Positions 21,233 through 64,000 of a DNA stretch of 64,000 nt are shown piece after piece. Within the stretch, counting starts at the first letter, position 1. Every line of letters starts with the position of its first letter. Source of the stretch: Hofstenia miamia. Lineage: Eukaryota; Xenacoelomorpha; Acoela. Below the pieces are notes generated by a model. That model made no database searches. It was not told the DNA's origin and saw nothing but the letters and a program-made list of their open reading frames with translations. The position numbers were made by a program, and so were the translations under genes. The DNA lies in the NCBI GenBank assembly GCA_004352715.1, contig SCFE01000065.1, positions 565,707-629,706 on the forward strand. Reading direction: 5' to 3'.

Positions 21233-22192
21233 TTACTCTTTGTTAGACGTTCGCGCTAGAACCTCCTTATAGTGAGCTATAGTCCGCTCATACAAGGATC
21301 CCTCAACGACTTTGTGTTCAGGATGTATGTCGTACACAAATGTCCTGCGCAATTCCCCAGAGCCGTAGACGGCACCTCCTTTTACAACGTAAAATTTGAT
21401 GTTAGAACCGCCTTCTAGAGGAAGTTCGACTTGCTGCACAAAAAGCACGCTAACAGGAGCATGTTTTGAGAGCTCGCGAGGACAATGGTGGCTATTGGGG
21501 GTCACTATCATCCTGTTTGCCGCATCGCTTCTTCGATTTAAGATGTCAGTCGAATCCCTATGGTAGTTGCTGCAAGATGCTGCCGCATCAACATAGCCAC
21601 CTTCGGGAATGCTTGTGCGTTGAAGCGAGTGCATTCCAGTTGAGGAATAGAGTCTTTCGAGGTATTCAAGTCCGTAGAATATAAATTCAGCTATCTCGAA
21701 TAAAGGAACTGATCCACCTGCTAATGTTTCCAAATGTACAAACCCTTGCACAACATTGGGGTGGTTTTGAAGGAATTGTGTGGACGTTAGCAATTTTAAG
21801 AAATTAAAAGGCATGACGTACTCTGTGCCAACATAGTTAGAAGTAGTTCCAACTGCTAGTCCAGAGTGTTCGCCAGTCTTGACGCCCATATAGTAAAGTC
21901 TTGAACGGTCTTTAACGCACTTGTGCGTCATCTCGGCTAAAGGTTTTCTTACTTTCCAGCCTACTTGGGTATCCATACCCGACTGAAGAACTGGAAACCA
22001 CTCTCGAATGCATTCAAAATCGATACCTAATTCGTCTAAATCGTTACCGCTGTTTTTCAGGTTCTCTTTCTGTCTCGATGCTTCTTTTTGGGTTGCCCCT
22101 GGGAAAGCGTCCAGACTCGAAAAGATTGCTTGTATTAGGGTCGAGGTCCAGAAAAGAGTAAAAAATATACTCGTTTGGGAGAAAGACATCAT
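21233..22192 (-). CDS. Secreted protein of unknown family, 319 aa, intronless
   Basis: This single open frame of 319 codons has much higher coding-like composition than its AT-rich flanks. The start (MMSFSQTSIFFTLFWTSTLI) is a hydrophobic N-terminal segment ending near a plausible signal-peptidase site (IQA), so the protein is probably secreted. The rest is soluble, with few cysteines (FECIRE, HKCVKD, ASCSNYH, HCPREL) and no internal membrane segment. I recognise no family. It has no introns, unlike fry and Lfg, which would fit a recent gene, a retrocopy or transfer. An AATAAA lies downstream, and an 8-bp hairpin lies 65 bp upstream of the ATG. Confidence 0.75.
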   Translation of the reverse strand: MMSFSQTSIFFTLFWTSTLIQAIFSSLDAFPGATQKEASRQKENLKNSGNDLDELGIDFECIREWFPVLQSGMDTQVGWKVRKPLAEMTHKCVKDRSRLYYMGVKTGEHSGLAVGTTSNYVGTEYVMPFNFLKLLTSTQFLQNHPNVVQGFVHLETLAGGSVPLFEIAEFIFYGLEYLERLYSSTGMHSLQRTSIPEGGYVDAAASCSNYHRDSTDILNRRSDAANRMIVTPNSHHCPRELSKHAPVSVLFVQQVELPLEGGSNIKFYVVKGGAVYGSGELRRTFVYDIHPEHKVVEGSLYERTIAHYKEVLARTSNKE

Positions 22193-22256
22193 AAGATGTT
22201 GGATTGAAATTTAAAGTACCAAATAATAGATTTCAATGAACTCTGTCTCGTCTATC

Positions 22257-22278
22257 CTGGGACACTTTTTTGTCCCAG
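22257..22278. other. Perfect 8-bp hairpin upstream of the secreted-protein gene
   Basis: CTGGGACA, a six-base loop, then TGTCCCAG. It lies about 65 bp upstream of the gene's ATG, possibly in the promoter or 5' UTR. Function unknown. Confidence 0.4.
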
Positions 22279-23005
22279 TGTGTTGAATAAACTAAAATTC
22301 ATGGAGATGGCTAATATATTTGTAAATGTTGTCATATAACAGCCTTGGGTAATTTTATGGTTTAAACAGTGACCTTAGCGAAGTGTATCCATTCAGACTT
22401 AATCATTATTTTTTGAACCGATTGTATCCAAGGTGTCCGAGAAAAGGTTACTCTTATACATACTCAAATGATATCTTGCAGAGAAAGCTCTTTCCAATGA
22501 ATTTTTTTTTAAATCCGTGTCAGCGCTCAGTGGTTTCTTACAATTGCCTAGCTCACATTTCCAATAGATAAATGCATTGCTTTTTAAATGAAATCGATAA
22601 AAAACATCTAAAAGAATTTATGCCATCCCTGCTATTTGTTATAAATACCAGTGATAATAAATGCAGTATTATATTGCACAAATGTCTCTTTTATAAATTA
22701 TTAATTGGTGAATTGTAAATGTGACGTTACCTCCAATGTTATTCATTTTGAATTTTATATATTTTATATGCACTAAGAAAAACTTATAGGGCTAGGTGTT
22801 TTCAATAGCTTAAGCTTGTATCTCGGTTCACTTTAACATGTACTAACCCGGTACTAGTGATTTACAAAAGGCATATTGTATATTTCATCTGGTATGTGTT
22901 TTTGTAAAACCTCATTACGGTTGTTCATTGGCGTATACTTGGCGAATATTAGTCTTCAATTCTATATCTGCAAGCATTATTAATAATAAATTTATTGTTT
23001 CTCAA

Positions 23006-23076
23006 TGAACACACTGGATTCGAACCAGTAACATCTCAATAAACATTGAGTGTGATTCCAATTTCACCAGTGTTCA
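23006..23076 (-). tRNA. tRNA-like structure in MULE flank, copy 2
   Basis: The same 71-nt cloverleaf as at 14931-15001, here with a fully paired acceptor TGAACAC/GTGTTCA. It probably moved with the element. Confidence 0.45.
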
Positions 23077-23328
23077 TTTTAAACATAAAATATAAAATAA
23101 TCAATTTTTTAGAATGTATGTATGAAATATGAAGTTTTGAGACCAACAAAATATTTTCTACAAAGGGCTGTTAGGAGTGAACACTTGAAAACATTTCAAA
23201 TAACACATTTAACGGGAGCTGTTGCAACAAAGCACATTTATTAATTACAAATACAAAAAATGCAATCTCCCAATAAAGTAAGAATGCACTTCTTTTTTAA
23301 TCAAAAAATATTTGTAGCAAGCACTTTC

Positions 23329-24056
23329 CTGCTTTTATAATCAAGAGGAAGAGCGTCTATTCTCTTCTGCACGTCCAAATAGAGTTTATTTTTCCTTTGC
23401 AATTGATGACCAGAATCAATTTGGGCCATTATACCACGTGCTCTATTGTCTTCAGAAATTAACCAATTAATAAATTGGTAAACATTTGGATGTGGATTAG
23501 GCATTCCGCGTTGCATTGAATAATGCCATCCTTCTAAATCATTATTTGTACGAATTGACTGCTCATGTACACACCATACATCAACTCCAACGTTAACCAG
23601 CCATTGCCTTTCAAAGTATAAGAAAAATGATTCGAGCAATTCTTTGAGATAGGTGGAATTATTAACTTCAGAACTAAGAAGGATAAATGTTTGTTCAATT
23701 TCGTGAATTGGTAAAAACGCCAAAGCCATTAAACACCGAATGATGTTTTTAACCAAGCTGTTATTTCGATAAAGACTAGTCAATCCTTCTTCACCAACTT
23801 TCCTCAGAATGCTTTGACAAAAATGAAAATAACATCCTCTTATTAAACAGTTCGGAAGCGTATCTTTGATAACAGAATGGACAGCCATTTCAAAATCTAA
23901 CAATATGCTGCGAGGATTGAAGCTAACATGTAGTTCACCAGCACGATTTTTGAGTACCTCTATGATTTTGGTATATACATCTTTGTTTTTATTACTGCAC
24001 AAAGCATAAGCTGCGGGGATCAGCTTCTCTGCGTAAAAAAAATTAAAAGTATAAAC
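23329..24056 (-). pseudogene. MULE transposase main exon, copy 2
   Basis: The frame is open and nearly identical to 15913-16640. It reads on past the lost donor to a stop 14 bp downstream of the former exon edge (KVLATNIF). The upstream exon (24178 to about 24300) is frameshifted by small indels near 24286-24315, so this copy cannot make a full protein. Confidence 0.8.
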
Positions 24057-24369
24057 CTAAATTACAAATTGTAGTATTAAAATGAAAACACATTGAAATT
24101 TATATATGAAATTAGTCATTTAACAATATCTTAGTTACATTACGAATTGGATTTAATGGAATTCTATTAAGGTAAACCTGGTTAAATATTGATGGGACCA
24201 TTTTAAAAGTTCCATCACCAGCAATCAGTTCAGATTGTGCAAGCAATTTGATCATGTGGTCAGAGGCGAATATGACAAGTCGGTGATATTGATGAAACCA
24301 TCATAATACTAACTAGTTTAAAATTGCAGAAAGAATATTGTAAGTTTATGTATATGAAAAACTCTATAC

Positions 24370-24523
24370 TCTGGCGGTATAATCCAACTAGTAGCATTCA
24401 GAGGAAGTGCGGGATAAGACTTTCGCTTCAAAGAGCTTAATGCCCTCGACGCCGTTGACATTGGCGTTAAATGTACTGCAAAATCTGGGTCTAAAGATGC
24501 AGATACGTCGCGCTATACTTGTC
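24370..24523 (-). pseudogene. MULE linker exon with in-frame stop
   Basis: The acceptor TTTTAG is at 24524. The frame that fits the preceding exon reads GQV, then a TAG stop, then RDVSASLDPDFAVHL and PALPLNATSWIIPPEY. A single stop in an otherwise clean linker points to recent inactivation. Its end is deleted relative to copy 1. Confidence 0.55.
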
Positions 24524-24631
24524 CTAAAATAATATAAATTGCAAAGAATCAGTACTTAATACGATAACACTGTAATATAAATATTTATTCATTTTTATAT
24601 TTTCTAGATAAATTGATAAAGAGAATCATAC

Positions 24632-24744
24632 CGGGAATCTGGGAAGGATTACGTTTTATACTGTCGCTCATATGTTGCCGAGCAATTGTTGCTCTTATGA
24701 TTTCTGCATGAGGTGCAGCATGAATATGTATTCCACTTTCAGAA
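24632..24744 (-). CDS. MULE exon following FLYWCH (His-x-His)
   Basis: This 113-nt exon encodes SESGIHIHAAPHAEIIRAT and SDSIKRNPSQIP. HIH supplies the histidines that complete the FLYWCH zinc site begun in the upstream exon. Acceptor TTTAG, donor GTATGA. Confidence 0.65.
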
Positions 24745-24930
24745 CTAAATTAATTCATTTGGCATATGTTACTTTAAACCGTTATGAAAAATTAATCAAA
24801 TATTCTCTTAATGCTATTTTCATTGGGAGTAGTATTCTGAATTAAAATTTAATACCATATTAGAATATATTAAAGCACATTAAATACTTTGAATGACATA
24901 ATTGTTAAAAACGCGTTTTAATGCATTTAC

Positions 24931-25088
24931 CTTATAGCATAATTTAAATCTGAAATTAAACGGGCTTTGCAGCCCTCAAAGGAACATTTCCAATATCTTT
25001 TTCCATTTTTTACGAAGTGCAAATGGAAAAAGTAGTTATTATACAGTAGCTTTTTGCCACCTCGTTTGGTGGTCAGAACTTCGGCCAT
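24931..25088 (-). CDS. FLYWCH zinc-finger exon, copy A
   Basis: It starts at ATG 25088 (MAEVLTTKRGGKKLLYNNYF) and continues with KRYWKCSFEGCKARL, the YWxC-xxxxC core of FLYWCH fingers, which bind DNA at the N terminus of MULE transposases. The donor is GTAAAT and it joins in phase to 24744. A single N at 25123 marks an assembly join just upstream. Confidence 0.75.
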
Positions 25089-25343
25089 GATATGCAAATG
25101 ATGACTTTTGAAAAATCCGCTANTGTTATATCCCAAATTTGCCTCGTATCCATATAATTATTTCAGATGCTTTTATTTGTGGACTTTTAAAAGGCAATCA
25201 ATGATATTTTGACATGGAATGTAATAAAAAATAAATTAAAAAAAATTGGGCCTATTCCTCACATCAAGGATTTGGCTGTGGCAGTCAATGTGTTAAATAA
25301 TGTGAATAACATAATTGTTAAAAACACATTTTAATGCATTTAC

Positions 25344-25501
25344 CTTATAGCATAATTTAAATCTGAAATTAAATGGGCTTTGCAGCCCTCAAAGGAACAT
25401 TTCCAATATCTTTTTCCATTTTTTACAAAGTGCAAATGGAAAAAGTAGTTATTATACAGTAGCTTTTTGCCACCTCGTTTGGTGGTCAGAACTTCGGCCA
25501 T
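25344..25501 (-). CDS. FLYWCH zinc-finger exon, copy B
   Basis: This is a duplicate of 24931-25088, offset 413 bp, with one residue changed (KAHL for KARL). The minus-strand frame upstream continues through ATTGAGTGAA-type repeats. It is either a tandem duplication or two alleles placed in series. Confidence 0.7.
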
Positions 25502-25539
25502 GATATGCAAATGATGACTTTTGAAAACACCGCTAAAAT

Positions 25540-25640
25540 TGAGTGAACTGGTCATTGAGTGAAACGTCATTTTGAGTGAAATGTAAATTGAGTGAAACTT
25601 CCTATTGAGTGAGAAGTGAATTGAGTGAAACATGTTTGAG
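25540..25640. repeat. Degenerate (ATTGAGTGAA)n array
   Basis: About eight copies of TTGAGTGAA with 3-8 bp spacers lie directly upstream of FLYWCH exon copy B. They could be subterminal transposase-binding repeats of the MULE. The inverse motif recurs at 13826-14105. Confidence 0.6.
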
Positions 25641-25654
25641 TGAAATCTCTGCAC

Positions 25655-26486
25655 GCCTCTATATACATATAAAACAAAATATTCATAATATACGTAAATT
25701 AAGTAGAATAGTCAAAGAAAATACTTTGCTTTCACTTTTATAATATATAATATAATGTAATTTTAAAGTGATTTACAACTAGAAACATTACAAAATTTTA
25801 ATTTCAGATGCTTTTATTCAGTACTGATATTTCTTCTGTTTGTTCTAATGGGAAATGGTCTAAACAACTAATATTCTTTTATATATTTAGGAGGAATTTG
25901 CTGTGAACCAACAATCAAAAGCTACTTAGCCAATCACATTTCTGTGCTGAAATCATCCTTTTCTTATAATGAATTCACAAATTTATTGACATTTTCTACT
26001 CTTTTGAACAATTTGGTTATCCCTACATTTTACAGGAAAAGCAAAGCATATGGATTTCCATGCTTTGAAATGATAATTTACCTCATCGCGGCCAGTGAAT
26101 GACAATTAATAGAGTAGTAGTTCGAATAAATGCATAAAGTACTAAAGACAGTTAGGCTATTTTGTTTTACGTGCCTGTTTTATTAACAATATGCTTGTAG
26201 CATTTTAAATTGATTTAGACATGTAACTTTATGTTCTAGTTATGCCGCATACTGATTAAATTAATTTCTACAAAGACTTTCATTGATTTATTTGGTATAA
26301 GGTATCAAATTAATAATTTTTATTTAATTATTAGCTAGGCTTAGTTCCATACAAATTTCTTAGGAAAGCACCTGAGTAATAGCGGATTCTACTAATATTA
26401 GTGAATTTCCAATGCAATTTATAAAAACAAAATCAATAACGGATGTCCATTCTAATTTAGAAATATATAGAGTTCAATAAATAAAT
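25655..26486. other. Intergenic AT-rich DNA
   Basis: No gene or RNA structure is recognised. Confidence 0.5.
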
Positions 26487-26513
26487 AATAATAATAATAA
26501 TAATAATAATGAA
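26487..26513. repeat. (AAT)n microsatellite
   Basis: It borders the folded-back LINE. The inverse (ATT)n borders its other side at 28498-28540. Confidence 0.9.
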
Positions 26514-26660
26514 TGACATGACAGCATATCACATAGGTGGGTATTGAGGACATTAGATGCCAATGGAGTTTCACAGAAATGGGTTGAGTTTCTAGAGAGG
26601 GAGATGGGAAAGTGGCAGACTGAGACAGACGAACACAGGTTGAGGTCTACCATTCTTCTC
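26514..26660 (+). pseudogene. Inverted duplicate fragment of the LINE
   Basis: The plus-strand frame [22 protein letters not shown] repeats, in opposite orientation, the [22 protein letters not shown] stretch of the minus-strand element at 26771-26950. It forms one arm of a fold-back. Confidence 0.8.
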
Positions 26661-28494
26661 AAACGTATACCCTATACCTGTCTCCTTTAAATTTTCTGTG
26701 ATGGAGATTAGGCTAACTACAAACAGTAGTGGTGCTAAGCTGTCTCAATGGAATATACCCCGTCTAAACCTCAACCTGTGCCCGTCTCCCTCTCTAGAAA
26801 CTCAACCCATTTCCGTGAAACTCTATTGGCCTCTAGCGTCCTCAATACCCACCTATGCAATATGCTGTCATACGCCTTCCTGTAGTCTATCCATGCCATT
26901 GCTAAGTTTGTCTTCCTTCTTCTACAATTCTCCACTACTGCCTGGTCTATTAACAACTGATCTTTGCATCCTCTCGTCTTTGTCTTACATCCCTTCTGCT
27001 TCTCTGGTATCAACCTGTTCTGTTCTAATTAACATGCCAGCCTACTTGAAATCACAGAAGTTAGCAATGTCCAAGTTGTTGGTAGACATGTTATTGGCCT
27101 GAAGTTGCTTGCCTCACTACCTTTCTTTGGGTCCTTCTGTATCAGAAATGTCCTTCCCACTACCATCCACTCTGGGCACCCACTCGTCACCACACACTCC
27201 TCCAATGCTACTGCTAATCTCCCATGAACAGTTGTGAATTTCTTCAGCCAATACCCATGTAACTCATCTCTGCCTGGCGCCTTCCAGTTCTTCATCCTCC
27301 TTAGAGCCTCCTTCAGCTTTGCAGTTGTGATTGCTTCTTCTTCTTGCCTGAATTCCTTCTGCATCTGCTCGCTCTCTATCTCTGGTCCCACCCTTCCCCA
27401 TATATTCTCCCAGAACCTTACTGCGTCCTCGCCTGCTTTAGCTGTAGCCTTTTCTCCTGCATCTAGTTCTTTGTAGAATCTTCCTTCTTGGGTCTCAAAC
27501 TTCATATTGTCTCTTGCCTGTTTTGCCATTGCCCTATATTTTCTTAGTTTCTCAGCATCTGCAACTAATCTCTGCTTAAGCTCTTCTCTTGCAGCTTCTA
27601 TAGTCTTCCCCTTACTTACCCTGCACCTGTCCTGTACTGCCTTACTTGTCCTTATGTTCCCTATTTGCTGCATAATCTTTGCCACTTTATTCTCAATTCT
27701 TCTCTCCCATGCTGGCTTTCTGTCTCCCTCATCTTCTTGTCGTCTTTTCTTTTTCATGTCCATGCCTACATTTTTCAGCACCTCCCATGCGCCTGCATAC
27801 ACTAACCCGTTTATTTCTGTTACACTCGTAGCATCTATCCTTTCTAATACTTTGTTAACATTTGCTGTTTCTACTGCTAGCTTGCCTTTCTTAACTCCTC
27901 TTGGAACTGGCAACCTAGTTCTTTCACCTATTTCTTCCTTCATCTTTTCCTTGATTGCTGCTTCAGTTTCTGCGTCCACTGGTTCTGCTGCTTCCGCCAC
28001 TTCTGCCTCAACGTCTATCACTTCATCTTCCCTTTGCTTAGCCTGTTCAACTCTCTTTTTCCCTTTACTCTCATCCAACTGTAACTTTCGCACTTGTCCT
28101 GCAAGCCTCTGCTCTGTAACTTCTAATCCTGTTCCTGCCTTCCTCCATTCTTCCAACATTCTCTTCCTGTAACCCCTCTCATCTGGCCTGCTTCTTCTGT
28201 AACACTCCAATGCTGTCCTGTTCNNNNNNNNNNNNNNNNNNNNNNNNNNNNNACTCTCATCCAACTGTAACTTTCGCACTTGACTGTGTTCTGTGGGGAT
28301 CCTATACTGCCACTTCTGGAGTCCACACTCCCGCTTGTCGAGTCCACCTGACCGGAGATTCTTCGCACCCTTTGTCCATTTAAGGCCTGCCGGGGACTGA
28401 GGGCCTTTTCTTTTGGTTTCACTCTCATTGAAGGTAGGGGCGGGCTCGAACCCGGGTCCTCGCGGTCCCCTTTTACCCCTTCGCCACTAGGGCC

Positions 28495-28497
<3 letters not shown>
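26661..28497 (-). mobile_element. Dong/R4-like non-LTR retrotransposon, truncated
   Basis: On the minus strand, a Glu/Lys-rich N-terminal region and WKAPGRDEL-HGYWLKKF come first, then NFRPITCLPTTWTLLT (RT motif 1). Further on are [30 protein letters not shown] (catalytic Asp), a degraded GIF-x-DSL-x-PLLF block with a stop, and TGIGYTFEKNG. The FADD/YMDD box and everything after it are missing. R4/Dong elements insert into TAA repeats, and this copy is bordered by (AAT)n and (ATT)n. A 29-base N gap at 28224 sits between two copies of a VRKLQLDES segment. Clade assignment is by recall. Confidence 0.7.
28443..28489 (-). promoter_or_regulatory. tRNA-like pol III A and B boxes at LINE 5' end
   Basis: On the minus strand, TAGTGGCGAAGGGG (28489-28476) resembles an A box and GGTTCGAGCC (28452-28443) is a near-perfect B box. 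The start GGGCCCTAGTGGCG to GGGTTCGAGCCC looks like a tRNA-derived head at the very 5' end of the LINE, next to the microsatellite. Confidence 0.55.

Positions 28498-28540
<43 letters not shown>
28498..28540. repeat. (ATT)n microsatellite
   Basis: A perfect tract of about 14 units at the 5' border of the LINE. Confidence 0.95.
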
Positions 28541-29652
28541 TAAATACTAAACATTATAATTTGAATAACACTGTGCGGGATAGAATATTAAAATCTATAT
28601 TATTATTGTTCTATTTCAATTTTTGTGTTTAATGGCATTCTTTTTCCAGTTGAATTTTTACATTTAAATGTATTGCACTTTGCGATTTTCGGATAGTTCT
28701 ATAGCCCCTCTAAATAAATTCCGGTAAATTTTGTAATAGCTTCAAATCTTTTAAAGATACTGCAATGTAATTTTTTGCAGTGAGGCTTCTAACGCCATCA
28801 TCCTGGAAGTAGTAGTCTGACGTGTAAATGTGAATTTACTGTAGAGTATAGAGCTTCATCCAACAAACGTTGGTAGGAGTTTTAATCAATTGATTATTTT
28901 CTAATAATTATTTTTTCTCCATCACGTCTAAAAGGGTTCTCTAGCTATTAATAAAAGCGTCAATTTTTATTTTTGATTTATACTCGAATTTTAGAATAAT
29001 AGTTAATTAATAATAATAATATGATTACTCAAATGCTAAAAATATATAATACAAATGTTATTATATTATGTTATTAAAACAAATTACGTTTTTTTAGAAT
29101 AGCAAAACAAATTTTCTTGGATGGATTTCTCTGTTAGAAAATTTATTGAAAATTACCTTTCAATTGCACAACTAAATGGACAATTTTTTTTATTTTAATA
29201 CATTCCAAATAGTCCCATTTCAATCCTCTGTATTCTTAATGAATAGCAGCCATATTCGAACTTTAAGTAACTTTCAAAATATCTAAAATATCCACGGTTT
29301 TTGTATTCAAACGACCTTAGACCGTTTTAATAGCATCTACCAAGCATTTGTGAAATAAATAATACAGCATAATTCCGAATAAAAAGAATAATAATTTCAT
29401 TACTCATTTCTAGAACTAGCTCTTAAGTTTCATTGCTGAAAACTGCGTTCAGAATGCAAGTATCACAATCGGAATTTTATACATCAATAATAACTTTGGC
29501 GATATATCTGTCTCGGACATCGTTTGCTTCCTCCATACTGAACTAGAGTCGTTTATTTTTGCAAATATCAATTATTTAGCTTTTTAATAAAACACTATTT
29601 CTTAACATTTTTGTATAATTGTGTAGTACTCACTTAAATCATTTAAGTTTAC
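28541..29652. other. fry upstream region
   Basis: AT-rich, with no clear core promoter or ORF. Regulatory sequences of fry must lie here or in an unseen 5' exon. Confidence 0.4.
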
Positions 29653-29656
29653 ATGA

Positions 29657-64000
<34,344 letters not shown>

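Larger units (their letters stand above)
22859..24431 (-). mobile_element. MULE-type element, copy 2 (catalytic part, RING lost)
   Basis: It matches copy 1 with offset 8075 in the 3' flank and 7416 in the transposase. The difference is the missing RING-exon section, replaced by a short junction near 23284-23315. The donor after KSR is mutated from GTAAGT to GAAAGT. Together with 24632-25501 this forms one longer, broken element. Confidence 0.75.

Noticed and set aside
21466-21684. Plus-strand ORF inside the 319-codon gene
   Set aside because: Shadow frame of the real minus-strand gene; no start context or independent support.
23006-23076. A functional nuclear tRNA-Asn gene
   Set aside because: The anticodon loop has six bases, the body is unlike nuclear tRNA-Asn, and the sequence is duplicated with a transposon, so I call it only tRNA-like.
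27507-28172. 221-codon plus-strand ORF, Ser/Leu/Phe-rich
   Set aside because: It is the antisense shadow of the LINE's minus-strand coding region.

Overview
This window is AT-rich animal nuclear DNA, most likely from an invertebrate. Genes are split by GT-AG introns, the standard code applies, (TA)n microsatellites are everywhere and many end in N gaps, and decayed mariner/Tc1, MULE, hAT-like and non-LTR elements fill the space between exons. I cannot assign a phylum from the sequence. Long N runs lie at 2445-2766, 5520-6519, 17063-18062, 31036-31079, 40929-41056, 51496-51557 and 54816-55815, with a 29-base run at 28224-28252.

Two conserved host genes can be rebuilt exon by exon with consistent phases. 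On the minus strand, 12820-3161 holds a complete nine-exon Lifeguard/TMBIM (BAX-inhibitor-1 superfamily) gene for a 301-residue, seven-membrane-segment protein with a proline-rich N terminus. Its two long introns contain mariner and LINE relics. On the plus strand, 29657 to the window end holds 24 exons (about 1363 codons) of the N-terminal part of Furry (fry), the giant HEAT-like scaffold of NDR/LATS kinase signalling. The gene runs off the right edge.

Between them, 14.5-28.5 kb is accessory DNA. It holds two copies of a spliced FLYWCH/MULE transposase gene, one of which splices into a C-terminal RING finger. A 71-nt tRNA-like structure sits in the shared flank of both copies. There is also a second, unrelated MULE relic, a 0.93-kb element with 13-bp terminal inverted repeats, an intronless gene for a 319-residue secreted protein of unknown family, and a Dong/R4-like LINE whose 5' end carries tRNA-like pol III A and B boxes and whose other end is folded back.

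The 13-kb fry intron 17 (45830-58782) works as a nest. It holds a non-LTR element with endonuclease and reverse transcriptase, inverted Tc1 fragments, and a duplicated locus whose intact copy encodes a 217-residue Cys-rich secreted protein while the other copy has lost the ORF. Other fry introns hold a degraded mariner ending 41 bp before exon 10, a 394-bp hAT-like MITE with near-perfect 8-bp target duplication, tandem repeats of 53, 117 and 139 bp, and a 71-codon ORF that could be an alternative terminal exon.
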